From assembly GCA_002070265.1 (NCBI GenBank), contig MWCX01000029.1, positions 1-64,000 on the forward strand: a stretch of 64,000 nt of DNA. Direction: 5' to 3'. Of this stretch, positions 28,448-37,487 are shown piece by piece. Both the position numbers and the translations under genes were made by a program. Every line of letters starts with the position of its first letter. Within the stretch, counting starts at the first letter, position 1. Under the pieces are notes generated by a model. It did no database searches, had not been told where the DNA came from, and saw nothing but the letters and a program-made list of their open reading frames with translations. The stretch is from Bacteroidetes bacterium ADurb.Bin174. Its GTDB lineage: Bacteria; Bacteroidota; Bacteroidia; Bacteroidales; Paludibacteraceae.

Positions 28448-30247
28448 TTATTCCTGCTCTCCCGCAAAATCCTGCAACACTCTTCTGTATGAGTTAAATA
28501 TTTCGGATTTGGAGACGAAGCCTACATAGCGTTTTTTGTCATCAACAACAGGCAGATTCCATGCATTGGTATCTTCAAAAATCCGCATTACTTGTTCCAT
28601 TGACAAATCCTGATGCAATATTGCCGGTGGCGATATCATCAGTTGTTTGACTGTAAATCTTTGATACAACTCCGGACGAAACATGATATTCCTCACTTCA
28701 TCCAACAATAAAATTCCTATTAATGTTTGGTTATCCGGATTCACTACCGGAAAAAGATTTCTTTTGGATTTGGAAATGACTTTTACCAATTCACCCAAGG
28801 TCATTTTCGGATATAAGATCTGAAAGTCTTTCTCAATCACCCTATCCATCTTCAACAGCGTTAGCACAGCTTTGTCTTTGTCATGCGTAATCAGTTCCCC
28901 TCTTTGGGCAAGTCGCATAGCATACAAACTGTGTTTTTCAAATATCTTGATGGTCATGTATGATATAGTGGACACAATCATCAACATCATAAACAAGCTA
29001 TAGCTTCCCGTCAACTCAGCAATCAGGAAAATACCGGTTAAAGGAGCATGCATCACTCCCGACATTACTCCCGACATGCCCGCCAATGAGAAGTTTTCCA
29101 ATGACAACTGAAAACTTAAAAAGTTTACACCTAATAAATTTACGGTGTGTGCAACCACAAAGCCGGTCAAACTACCCAAAAACAATGAAGGCGCAAAGAT
29201 ACCACCCACTCCACCTGCCCCATTTGTAGAAGCAGTAGCAAATATCTTAAAGAAGACAATCAGCGAAAGATAAAGTATCAACACCCAGGCTTGATCGCCA
29301 AAGGGCTGAAAGAAAGTCCTGTCCAATACCGATGCAGTTTCCCCATTAATCAAAGCTTCTATGGTTTCGTATCCTTCTCCGTATAAAGGCGGAAAGAAAA
29401 ATATAAGTACGCTCAACACAGTGCCTCCGAGCAATAGCTTCTTCCAAGGACTTTGAATTTTTCGAAAAACACCTTCGATTTTGTTCATCCCTCGGGTAAA
29501 ATATAAAGAAACTAAGCCGCAAACTACTCCCAATAAAATATAAAATGGTATTCTCTCCACACCAAAAGCTTGAACGGAAGAAAAATTAAACATAAAGGCA
29601 TGTCCGGATATAACGTACGAAAGTGTGGTGGCAGTTACGGAAGAAATGATGATGGGTACAACCGCACCCAAGGTCATATCAAACATTAGCACCTCCAAAG
29701 TAAACATCAACCCGGCGATCGGCGCTTTAAAGATACCGCTGACAGCACCGGCCGCACCACATCCGACAAGCAACATCAGCGTTTTTTTGTCCATCTTGAA
29801 GAATCTGCCCAGATTAGATCCGATAGCAGATCCGGTAAGCACAATGGGTGCTTCAGCACCGACCGACCCGCCAAAGCCGATGGTAATCGAACTGCTGACC
29901 AAAGAAGACCATATATTATGCAACTTAATGATACTCTTATGTTGGGAAATGGCATACAATATTTTAGTGATGCCATGACTAATATCATCCTTAACAATAT
30001 ATCTAACAAAAAGCGAAGCCAGCAAAATACCGATTGCAGGAAATAACAAATACCAATAGTTCACTTGATCGCGACTGAAACTTTCAGTCAACAGGATATG
30101 TATAAGATGTATGAGATATTTAAGCAGATTGGCAGCCACAGAGGCCAAGATACCCACCACAAAGCTTAATATTAAAATAAAATGACGCTGCGGAACATGC
30201 TCCTCCCGCCACGCAATCATTTTTATATGCCAATCTTTTTTAATCAT
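28448..30247 (-). CDS. ClC family chloride channel/antiporter with CBS domains
   Basis: 599 aa. The N-terminal 430 residues are a ClC transmembrane domain with the anion-selectivity loops in variant form: GFGGSVGAEAP (usually GSGGS.GPE), GIFKAPIAG (G(K/R)EGP region partner) and GGVGGIFAPSLFLG. The C-terminal about 150 residues contain two CBS motifs (KMTLGELVKVISKSKRN...LLLDEV and PPAILHQDLSMEQVMRIF) that commonly bind adenine nucleotides. It sits in the inner membrane and moves chloride or a similar anion, either passively or in exchange for protons. Repeat arrays of identical orientation flank the gene on both sides. Confidence 0.92.
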   Translation of the reverse strand: MIKKDWHIKMIAWREEHVPQRHFILILSFVVGILASVAANLLKYLIHLIHILLTESFSRDQVNYWYLLFPAIGILLASLFVRYIVKDDISHGITKILYAISQHKSIIKLHNIWSSLVSSSITIGFGGSVGAEAPIVLTGSAIGSNLGRFFKMDKKTLMLLVGCGAAGAVSGIFKAPIAGLMFTLEVLMFDMTLGAVVPIIISSVTATTLSYVISGHAFMFNFSSVQAFGVERIPFYILLGVVCGLVSLYFTRGMNKIEGVFRKIQSPWKKLLLGGTVLSVLIFFFPPLYGEGYETIEALINGETASVLDRTFFQPFGDQAWVLILYLSLIVFFKIFATASTNGAGGVGGIFAPSLFLGSLTGFVVAHTVNLLGVNFLSFQLSLENFSLAGMSGVMSGVMHAPLTGIFLIAELTGSYSLFMMLMIVSTISYMTIKIFEKHSLYAMRLAQRGELITHDKDKAVLTLLKMDRVIEKDFQILYPKMTLGELVKVISKSKRNLFPVVNPDNQTLIGILLLDEVRNIMFRPELYQRFTVKQLMISPPAILHQDLSMEQVMRIFEDTNAWNLPVVDDKKRYVGFVSKSEIFNSYRRVLQDFAGEQE

Positions 30248-30446
30248 TGAGTAGTAAGTAGTTGGTAGTTTTTTTGGAAGTTATAGAAGTTAAAGAAGTT
30301 AGGGAAGTTAGACGAGTTCCGAGTTCCGAGAGATCGCGGGTTCTTCGTTTTTAGTTCTTCGTTCTTCGTTGTCTTTATTCTTTTGTCTTTATTCTTTATT
30401 CATCGTTTTTCGTTCATCGTTTTTCGTTTTTAGTTCTTCGTTCCTC
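30248..30446 (-). repeat. Heptamer-phased simple-repeat array 2
   Basis: Fills the spacer between the polyprenyl sugar-phosphate transferase gene and the ClC gene. Plus-strand words include TTCTTCG, TTTTTAG, TTTTTCG and TTCATCG, TTTATTC/TTTTGTC, CGAGTTC repeated, and GAAGTTA-type words. In transcription direction the modules follow the same order as array 1. No coding potential and no promoter box recognised. Confidence 0.8.
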
Positions 30447-31859
30447 TTACATTCCCTTCCCCTTAAACAATATCTCAAAAGTTAACAGAAAAATCTTTAA
30501 ATCATTAAACAGAGACATATTCTCAATATAGATGATATCATAATTCAAGCGTTCAATCATTTTTTCAAGTGTATTCGTATAACCTACTTTGATAGGGCCC
30601 CAAGAGGTAAGTCCCGGGCGGACTTTATACAACAAACAATAATAAGGTGCTTCTTTGGTAATTTTATCGATATAGTACTGACGTTCGGGACGAGGACCGA
30701 CCAAGCTCATATCTCCTTTAAGTACATTCCAAAACTGTGGCAATTCATCCAAACGATATTTTCTTAAAAACCTCCCGAAAGGAGTAATCCTATCATCAAA
30801 AGCACTGCTGAGCTGCGGTTTATCCCCCTCAGCATTTCGGTACATCGTGCGAAACTTTACAATATTAAATGATTTGCCATGATGACCAATCCTTTCTTGC
30901 AGAAAAAACACAGAACCTTTAGAATCAAATTTAATCCTGATGGCAAAAAACACAAACAATGGTAGCGAGATAATTAATGCTATCAACGCTATTAAAAAAT
31001 CTAAAAATCTTTTGACGCTGATTTGCCAATCAGGCATATTGAGACCTGTGATGCTTACTAAGGGATTGATACCTAATTTTCCAATGCGAGCACTTCCCGT
31101 CAGTATTTCATATAATCCGGGTGTAAAGCTGATTTCAACATTGTGCTGATACAGTTGATTAATAATCTTAAATAATTGATTATCTGCCGCTTCTTCATCA
31201 TCTAAGGCTACAATGACGCGTTCAATTTTATAATTCTCTATGATAGATTTTATTTCATAAAAACTACCTAAAATTTTTAATCTATCCGTTTTTTTTGACT
31301 TCTTGAAAACAGAAACATAGCCAACAAAACTTTGTTGAAATACTAAATTTTCAAGGTCAGCGGCAATTTTTTGAGCGTTTTCTCCATCTCCGATAATCAA
31401 AGTGTTGATGGTCCATTTTTTCGTTTTCAAATTATGCTGAATTTGATTGAACTGCAGTCTTCTCAACACATAAGTAATCACAAACATTTGAAGAAGAAGC
31501 ACCGATAAGGAATAATAGAAATAGCGGAAAGAAACGGTAACATCGCTCAATTTCAAGATAAAGAATACAGTTATTGAAATAATGACAGAAGAGACAAAAG
31601 TGGCAAGGAAAAGATTTATTTTGCTTTTATCAACGACATTCAAATAAAACCCTGTCAAATAATGGACAAACACGCAAAAGACAGGAAAGAAAATCAGGCT
31701 TGACAAATAATATCTGCTCGGAAGCACTACTTCAAAAAAATACAAAATCTGAATATTGTTGATGTATTTCCTAAACATAACAAAAGCCAACCACACCAAT
31801 AGTGCAGCCAAGATATCGAAAAACAAATATTTGATTAATAACTTTTTATGCGGTATCAT
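30447..31859 (-). CDS. Polyprenyl-phosphate glycosyl-1-phosphate transferase (WcaJ-like)
   Basis: 470 aa. Four membrane helices lie in residues 1-130, and a nucleotide-binding CoA-like domain sits at about 140-260 (LIIGDGENAQKIA). Then comes the bacterial sugar transferase domain from KRFLDFLIALIALIISLPLF. It contains the catalytic block FRTMYRNAEGD, GRFLRKYRLDELPQFWNVL, and GDMSLVGPRPERQYY. It transfers a hexose-1-phosphate to undecaprenyl phosphate, the first step of exopolysaccharide or capsule repeat-unit synthesis. Length and order match the family. No other sugar genes lie next to it. A TATATTTG box is about 60 bases upstream. Confidence 0.9.
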   Translation of the reverse strand: MIPHKKLLIKYLFFDILAALLVWLAFVMFRKYINNIQILYFFEVVLPSRYYLSSLIFFPVFCVFVHYLTGFYLNVVDKSKINLFLATFVSSVIISITVFFILKLSDVTVSFRYFYYSLSVLLLQMFVITYVLRRLQFNQIQHNLKTKKWTINTLIIGDGENAQKIAADLENLVFQQSFVGYVSVFKKSKKTDRLKILGSFYEIKSIIENYKIERVIVALDDEEAADNQLFKIINQLYQHNVEISFTPGLYEILTGSARIGKLGINPLVSITGLNMPDWQISVKRFLDFLIALIALIISLPLFVFFAIRIKFDSKGSVFFLQERIGHHGKSFNIVKFRTMYRNAEGDKPQLSSAFDDRITPFGRFLRKYRLDELPQFWNVLKGDMSLVGPRPERQYYIDKITKEAPYYCLLYKVRPGLTSWGPIKVGYTNTLEKMIERLNYDIIYIENMSLFNDLKIFLLTFEILFKGKGM

Positions 31860-31916
31860 GCAGAAAAATCACAGAGCGAAAGATATAAAACATCTTTATT
31901 TTAAAAAAATAAAAAG

Positions 31917-31924
31917 CAAATATA
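31917..31924 (-). promoter_or_regulatory. Putative -7 element for the sugar-phosphate transferase
   Basis: Minus strand reads TATATTTG, matching TAnnTTTG, 58 bases before the start at 31859. The spacer is divergent to recJ; a weaker TAACTTTA lies on the plus strand about 30 bases before recJ. Confidence 0.35.
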
Positions 31925-32017
31925 CATGATATTTTTTAAATCATGGTCATTTGATATAAACCATGCTTCAATCAAAAAAAATAAGTAACTTTACAACTTT
32001 AAAAATTAAGCATTAAA

Positions 32018-33736
32018 ATGACAAGTAAATGGATTTATAACCCCCTCTCAAAAGAACAAATTAACATACAAAACAAACTATCGGAAGAGCTGAATATCAG
32101 TCCTGTACTTTCTTCTCTATTGGTACAACGAGATATTTTAACTTTCGAAGATGCCCGATGTTTTTTTCGTCCGGACTTAGCTGATTTACATGATCCGTTT
32201 TTGATGGCTGATATGGACAAGGCAGTCAACCGACTCACCGAAGCCATCAGGAATAATGAAAAAATTTTGGTTTACGGTGATTATGATGTCGATGGAACCA
32301 CTTCTGTTTCATTAGTTTACAAATTTATCAGGAAATTTTACAACAATGTGTTCTTTTACATACCTGACCGTTATAAAGAAGGGTATGGGATTTCGTATCA
32401 AGGCATAGACCACGCAATTAAAAATAAGATGAAGCTGGTTATTGCTTTAGACTGTGGTATCAAAGCGATAGAGAAGATCAAATATGCCAAAGAGCATGAG
32501 GTAGATTTTATTATTTGCGACCATCATACCCCTGATGTTAAGCTTCCTAATGCCGTGGCCGTATTGGATCCAAAAAGATCGGATTGCGACTACCCTTATA
32601 AGGAATTATCCGGCTGCGGTGTGGGTTTCAAACTACTCCAAGCTTTTGCACAAATGAATCAGATCGATTTCGACACGGAGTTAGTGCCGTTATTAGACTT
32701 AGTGGCACTAAGCATTGCATCCGACATCGTTCCCATTACCGGGGAAAACAGGATTTTGGCTTATTACGGCTTGAGACAACTCAATAAGTGCCCAAGTGTT
32801 GGCATCAAAAGTATTATAGATGTTTGTGGATTGACGGATAAAGAAATAACCATCAGCGATATTGTTTTTAAAATCGGACCGAGGATCAACGCTTCCGGCA
32901 GGATGAAATTAGCCACAGAAGCTGTTGAACTGATGGTCTCCAACGACCCGGGATTTGCCAAACAAAAAAGCAATAAGATCAATCAATATAATAATGATCG
33001 CAAAGATTTGGATAAAAACACCACAGATGAAGCCATCCGGATTATTGATACTGATCCTGCATCGGCACAGAAAAAATCCATAGTCGTATTTAAGTCTGAT
33101 TGGCACAAAGGAGTGATTGGTATTGTTGCCTCCCGACTTTCGGAAGAATTTTATAAACCTTCGGTCGTATTGTCAAGCTCCAAAGGAGTTGCTTCCGGTT
33201 CTGCACGATCTGTCCCCGGATTCGACATATACAGCGCCATTGATTCTTGTCGTGATTTATTGGAAAATTTTGGCGGACATCGCTATGCTGCGGGGTTAAC
33301 CCTGAAAGAAGAGAACATTGAACAATTTGCCGAGCGTTTCGAAGCTTACGTGTCCGCAAATATCACCCAGGAGCAACTGTCACCACAAATCGATGTAGAT
33401 ACCATGATCACCTTTAAGGATATTACGCCCAAGTTTTTCAACGTACTCAAGCAATTTGGTCCTTTTGGTCCCGGCAACATGAAGCCTGTGTTTGTAACGA
33501 AAAAAGTGATGGATTATGGTTCCAGCCGTTTAGTTGGAAAAGAACAGGAACATCTGAAACTTGAATTGGTCGATTCAAGTTCCGAAAACGTCATGAATGG
33601 TATTGCCTTTGGGATGCATGAGTTTAACGACCATCTCAAATCCATGAAACCTTTGGATATTTGCTACACTTTGGAAGAAAATACCTATATGGGAAACACG
33701 AGCATTCAACTGATGATCAAGGATATCAAGGTCTAA
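32018..33736 (+). CDS. recJ: Single-stranded-DNA-specific exonuclease RecJ
   Basis: 572 aa, the usual RecJ length. DHH phosphoesterase motifs are present: VYGDYDVDGTTS (motif I), ALDCGIKA (II), CDHHTPD (III) and the DHHA1 GG motif near NFGGHRYAAG. The C-terminal OB-like domain begins near DVDTMITFKD. It degrades single-stranded DNA 5' to 3' in RecF-pathway recombination and repair. It converges on ispH with only 13 bases between the stops and no separate terminator seen. Confidence 0.95.
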   Translation: MTSKWIYNPLSKEQINIQNKLSEELNISPVLSSLLVQRDILTFEDARCFFRPDLADLHDPFLMADMDKAVNRLTEAIRNNEKILVYGDYDVDGTTSVSLVYKFIRKFYNNVFFYIPDRYKEGYGISYQGIDHAIKNKMKLVIALDCGIKAIEKIKYAKEHEVDFIICDHHTPDVKLPNAVAVLDPKRSDCDYPYKELSGCGVGFKLLQAFAQMNQIDFDTELVPLLDLVALSIASDIVPITGENRILAYYGLRQLNKCPSVGIKSIIDVCGLTDKEITISDIVFKIGPRINASGRMKLATEAVELMVSNDPGFAKQKSNKINQYNNDRKDLDKNTTDEAIRIIDTDPASAQKKSIVVFKSDWHKGVIGIVASRLSEEFYKPSVVLSSSKGVASGSARSVPGFDIYSAIDSCRDLLENFGGHRYAAGLTLKEENIEQFAERFEAYVSANITQEQLSPQIDVDTMITFKDITPKFFNVLKQFGPFGPGNMKPVFVTKKVMDYGSSRLVGKEQEHLKLELVDSSSENVMNGIAFGMHEFNDHLKSMKPLDICYTLEENTYMGNTSIQLMIKDIKV

Positions 33737-33749
33737 AAATCACAGGTTT

Positions 33750-34610
33750 TTACTGATGCTTTTTTAATGCTTCCGCAACTTGTTCCATCAGCCATCTGGG
33801 AGTGGAGGTGGCACCGCAAATACCGATTTTTTTATTGGTATCCAAGTTTAATTCTTGTATTTCTTCCGGTCCCGAAACTTTATATGAATTGGGGTTGACA
33901 CTTTTACAGTGTTTAAACAACTCTTTCCCGTTTGAACTTTTTTTACCGCTCACAAAAACAACAATGTCATTTTCCTGGGCAAAAGCAGTTAAATTAGGAA
34001 CGCGGTTGGACACCTGCCTGCAAATGGTATCGGCAAACTCAAATTCTGCAGTTTCAGCCTTAGCATTTGAGATGTTTTTTATCAAATTATTAAAACCCTC
34101 CAGCGACTTAGTCGTTTGAGAAAACAATTTGATATTTTTCGACAAATCAAGTTTCGATAAATCAGATTCATTTTCAACCACAATCACATTGCCACCGGTC
34201 TGTCCGTCCAATCCTTTCACTTCAGCGTGACCGGTCTGACCATACACAACAATCTGAGCATCCTGGTTTTTTGAGCTTTCATAGGCGTTTTTGATCCTGG
34301 ATTGTAATTTTAACACAACCGGACAAGACGCATCTACCAAGGTAATATTGTTCTTTTTGGCTGTTTCATAGGTTGAAGGCGGCTCTCCGTGTGCACGCAA
34401 CAGAACTTTCACATCACGCAATTGAGCAAACTGTTCATGATTAATGGTTACCAAACCCATTTTCTCCAAACGTTCAACCTCCTTGTTATTGTGGACAATA
34501 TCACCCAAGCAGTGTAGTATCTCGCCTTTCTCCAATTCCTCTTCTGCCTTTTTGATAGCCCGAACAACCCCAAAACAAAAACCTGAATTTTTATCTATAT
34601 TTATTTCCAT
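33750..34610 (-). CDS. ispH: 4-hydroxy-3-methylbut-2-enyl diphosphate reductase
   Basis: 286 aa iron-sulfur enzyme (IspH/LytB), last step of the MEP isoprenoid pathway, making IPP and DMAPP. The three cluster-ligand cysteines are visible: Cys12 in GFCFGV, one in VDASCPVV and one in IGICGATSTP. Substrate-binding motifs RAHGEPP and GQTGHAEVKG are present. It lies downstream of cmk and porQ on the same strand; the porQ-cmk-ispH order is also found in Porphyromonas gingivalis. Confidence 0.96.
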   Translation of the reverse strand: MEINIDKNSGFCFGVVRAIKKAEEELEKGEILHCLGDIVHNNKEVERLEKMGLVTINHEQFAQLRDVKVLLRAHGEPPSTYETAKKNNITLVDASCPVVLKLQSRIKNAYESSKNQDAQIVVYGQTGHAEVKGLDGQTGGNVIVVENESDLSKLDLSKNIKLFSQTTKSLEGFNNLIKNISNAKAETAEFEFADTICRQVSNRVPNLTAFAQENDIVVFVSGKKSSNGKELFKHCKSVNPNSYKVSGPEEIQELNLDTNKKIGICGATSTPRWLMEQVAEALKKHQ

Positions 34611-34624
34611 GATTGCAAAAACTG

Positions 34625-34690
34625 CGGTATTTTAGAAGTGCTGAACTGCCGCGTTACTTTCAATATTCAGGCTCAGTCACGTACTTCAGT
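34625..34690. repeat. Half copy of the 119-bp palindromic element, overlapping cmk
   Basis: TTTAGAAGTG, AACTGCCGCGTTACTTTCAA and GGCTCAGTCACGTACTTCAGT-like sequence match the left arm and centre of the full copy at 13336-13454, with no right arm. The last codons of cmk (residues TEVRD and the stop) are written by this element, antisense to it. Confidence 0.7.
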
Positions 34691-35380
34691 CAGAGCTGCA
34701 ACCCGCTGTTCAAATAATTCCATCAATACTTTTTGTTGCTCCCGGAGGGTCATCAAACTATTATCGATAAGCACGGCATCTTCAGCCTTTTTCAGCGGAC
34801 TCATCTTTCTGGTTTGATCCCTATAATCGCGTTCTTTCACATTGGCAAGTACATCCTCAAATGACACTTGTTCACCCTTTTGAATCAGTTCTTCCATCCT
34901 TCGTTGCGCCCTTATCTCCGGTGAAGCTGTTAGAAAAACCTTCAATTCAGCGTCCGGAAACACCACAGTACCAATATCTCTTCCATCCATTACAATACCC
35001 TTTTCTACACCCATCTGTTGTTGCTGCCTGACCAATTCTTTGCGCACCGCAGGAAGCGTACTGACGCGGCTCGCTCCGTTGGAAACCTCTAAAGTGCGTA
35101 TGGCTGACTCAACATTTTCACCATTCAGATATATTTCGGCATATCCGGTATCATTCAGCACAAATTTAAGTTGTACGGTATGGATTTGGCTTTCAATACT
35201 TTTGATATCCATATCATCATTTGTAATCCATCCCTGACGCATGCAATACAAAGCAACAGCGCGGTACATAGCTCCGGAATCAATGTATATATATCCGACA
35301 TCACGGGCTAATTGTTTAGCCATGGTGCTTTTTCCACAGGAAGAAAATCCGTCTATGGCAACAATGATTTTTTTTGTCAT
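34673..35380 (-). CDS. cmk: Cytidylate kinase
   Basis: 235 aa. P-loop GFSSCGKST near the N terminus, IDSGAMYRAVALYC for nucleotide binding, VMDGRDIGTVVFPDAELKVF for the CMP site, and a lid region RDYRDQTRKMSPLKKAEDA. It phosphorylates CMP and dCMP. It is 10 bases after porQ, so the two are probably in one operon with ispH. The final five codons and the stop are encoded by a dispersed repeat element, so the native C terminus may have been altered. Confidence 0.95.
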   Translation of the reverse strand: MTKKIIVAIDGFSSCGKSTMAKQLARDVGYIYIDSGAMYRAVALYCMRQGWITNDDMDIKSIESQIHTVQLKFVLNDTGYAEIYLNGENVESAIRTLEVSNGASRVSTLPAVRKELVRQQQQMGVEKGIVMDGRDIGTVVFPDAELKVFLTASPEIRAQRRMEELIQKGEQVSFEDVLANVKERDYRDQTRKMSPLKKAEDAVLIDNSLMTLREQQKVLMELFEQRVAALTEVRD

Positions 35381-35390
35381 GATTTGAATA

Positions 35391-36428
35391 TTAAAGTCGA
35401 AAATCGTTTAAAGAGGTACTGATAGAAAACAGATAAGCTGAATTACCTACCTGGAACTGACTCATTCCAAAACCTATCTGAAAATAACTGATTTTGATGC
35501 CGCCGCCGAAAGAAAATCCGGCTATGCTTTTAAAGCCATCCATCTTCAGTTCTTGATGGCGGCGATGGTTGTAAGAAGCTGCCAAATAAAAGTTTTTGGC
35601 GGTTAAAAATTCAACTCCAAACACCGTATGCCTAAAAAATTGATCAATAAAAGGAATATCCACCGTTAAATCTTCTCTTTCATAATTTTGAAGCGACCGG
35701 CTATTATCTATATATTTCAGATTCCAATCGTGCAAATTATGCAGTGTCAAAGAAAATCGAAAAGGAGCATGTTTTAATTTATACGATGCTCCCAACTGCA
35801 TATCAAAAGGTAATGGTTCAAAATGCTGTCCGTCCACATCTGCATAATATCCTTTAAATTGCGTACCTATATTTCTTAACACCAATCCTGCTTGAAAAAG
35901 CTGTGTAGGGTCCTGGTAACTCATGCCTAAATCAATGGCCGCACCAAAAGACAGATAGCGCTCATAAGCCGAAAAAACCGGTTTTAATGTTGCACCGGCA
36001 TACACCCCGTCAACAATCATTCGGTTGTAAATCAGACTCATCGCAACATCTTTGGCTGTAAACTCACCGATGATTTCATTGTATTCGGTTGTTTCTTTAA
36101 ACTTGCCATAGTCAACATATTGCACCCCGACCGCAAAATGATTTTTCCCGTAAGAGCGACCATAAATTGCCGTACCAAACTTGACATCTGCGAGGTAATT
36201 AGCCATATTCAATCCTATCGTATTATCAGCTTTGTCAGTCAACAGCGCAGGATTCAGCAGGGCAAAATTAATATCATGATCTGATACGGAGACGTTTTTT
36301 CCGCCCAAAGCAGCCATCCTGGAAGAGACAGGCAAATCGAGAAATTGAAAAACGCCGCCTGCTGCATGGAGTTGTTGCATGTGGACAAGAAGGATGAGTA
36401 CTATGACATAAAAACTGTTATTTCGCAT
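35391..36428 (-). CDS. porQ: Type IX secretion system protein PorQ
   Basis: 345 aa outer-membrane beta-barrel protein of the PorV/PorQ (FadL-like) group. N-terminal signal peptide (MRNNSFYVIVLILLVHMQQLHAA), then the family opening GGVFQFLDLPVSSRMAALGG and ALLNPALL. The rest is a series of amphipathic strands ending SISTSLNDFRL. In T9SS it is part of the cell-surface attachment complex with PorU, PorV and PorZ. The next gene is cmk, as in Porphyromonas. This is the only T9SS machinery gene in the window, but it supports the assignment of the sorting domains found elsewhere. Confidence 0.92.
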   Translation of the reverse strand: MRNNSFYVIVLILLVHMQQLHAAGGVFQFLDLPVSSRMAALGGKNVSVSDHDINFALLNPALLTDKADNTIGLNMANYLADVKFGTAIYGRSYGKNHFAVGVQYVDYGKFKETTEYNEIIGEFTAKDVAMSLIYNRMIVDGVYAGATLKPVFSAYERYLSFGAAIDLGMSYQDPTQLFQAGLVLRNIGTQFKGYYADVDGQHFEPLPFDMQLGASYKLKHAPFRFSLTLHNLHDWNLKYIDNSRSLQNYEREDLTVDIPFIDQFFRHTVFGVEFLTAKNFYLAASYNHRRHQELKMDGFKSIAGFSFGGGIKISYFQIGFGMSQFQVGNSAYLFSISTSLNDFRL

Positions 36429-36639
36429 TCAATAATTTAGTTTGAAATCAAAAGTTGATAAAAAACCCCAAAGATATATCATTTTAATGAGTTAAACTTC
36501 AGAAAAATGAAACCAACAATATTATTAACGTATATTCAAAGAAAAATTTTAATTTACAAAAATAAATATTTAGCCGGCTAAATTGCAATAAAATAATTAA
36601 TTTTCAGTTGAAACATATAGAATATTGAAAATAAAATTG

Positions 36640-36647
36640 TACATTTG
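36640..36647 (+). promoter_or_regulatory. -7 promoter element for the TonB-family gene
   Basis: TACATTTG fits TAnnTTTG and lies 36 bases before the ATG at 36683. No TTG at the expected -33 distance. The AT-rich 36429-36682 spacer is divergent between porQ and this gene and shows nothing else. Confidence 0.45.
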
Positions 36648-36682
36648 CCGAACTGAAAAACAAATAAAAATTTACTTTCATC

Positions 36683-37363
36683 ATGAACATTAAAAAATCA
36701 TCCAAAGCTTCGCTTGAAGATAAAAGGTCTATCTTCTTGTTGATGGGATTTGTCGCGGTTTTAGCTTTCGTTTATATAGCTTTTGAATGGACACAACGCG
36801 AAGTAACTGTCTATGAAAGTGTATCTTTAGAAGCCGTAGCTGAAGAGGAAATTGAAATCATACAGACGGCAGAAGAGTTACCTCCACCTCCACCCCCTGA
36901 GGTTCCGGAAGTGATTGAAGTTTTAAATGTTGTTGAAGATGATGTCGAAACCGCAGAAATTATCATTGATACAGAAGATGACAAGGACAGGCAAGTAGTT
37001 ATTCAGGCACCGGTTCAGGCTGCTGTTGTAGAAGAAGAAGATACTGAAGTTGTTTTCATGGTTGTTGAATCTATGCCTGGATTTCCCGGTGGTGAAGCTG
37101 CGTTGTTCAAATATCTGAGTGACAATATCAAATACCCTGTTATAGCACAGGAAAGTGGCATTCAGGGTCGTGTAATCTGTCAGTTTGTTGTGAATCGTGA
37201 CGGTTCTATCGTTGACATTGAAGTTGTAAGAGGTGTTGACAGAAGTTTAGATGAAGAAGCTAAACGTGTGATTGCCAACATGCCTAAATGGTCACCCGGA
37301 AAACAACGTGGAAAAGCCGTACGTGTTAAATATACGCTTCCGGTGAATTTCCGTTTACAATAG
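36683..37363 (+). CDS. TonB family energy-transducing protein
   Basis: 226 aa. One membrane helix (about residues 21-37), then a Pro/Glu/Val-rich spacer containing PPPPPPEVPEV. The C-terminal TonB domain (about 135-226) has the family pattern: PGFPGGEAALFKYLSDNIKY, GRVICQFVVNRDGSIVDIEV, and LPVNFRL at the end. It couples the inner-membrane proton gradient, through ExbB/ExbD, to outer-membrane SusC-like transporters. The partner genes are not here. A Rho-independent terminator follows. Confidence 0.92.
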   Translation: MNIKKSSKASLEDKRSIFLLMGFVAVLAFVYIAFEWTQREVTVYESVSLEAVAEEEIEIIQTAEELPPPPPPEVPEVIEVLNVVEDDVETAEIIIDTEDDKDRQVVIQAPVQAAVVEEEDTEVVFMVVESMPGFPGGEAALFKYLSDNIKYPVIAQESGIQGRVICQFVVNRDGSIVDIEVVRGVDRSLDEEAKRVIANMPKWSPGKQRGKAVRVKYTLPVNFRLQ

Positions 37364-37414
37364 TACCGTTTATTGGTTGCACCAACGGTCAACCGGTCAG
37401 CTTATAAGATTTTT

Positions 37415-37449
37415 AAACCGTTTGATCTCAATTACCAAACGGTTTTTTT
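37415..37449 (+). terminator. Rho-independent terminator after the TonB gene
   Basis: AAACCGTTTG and CAAACGGTTT form a perfect 10-bp stem around an 11-base loop, followed by a T-run. It stands 50 bases after the TonB stop and 38 bases before hflX. Confidence 0.85.
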
Positions 37450-37487
37450 AATCCACACGACTTGTCCTTAAAATTGATGATTTACGT

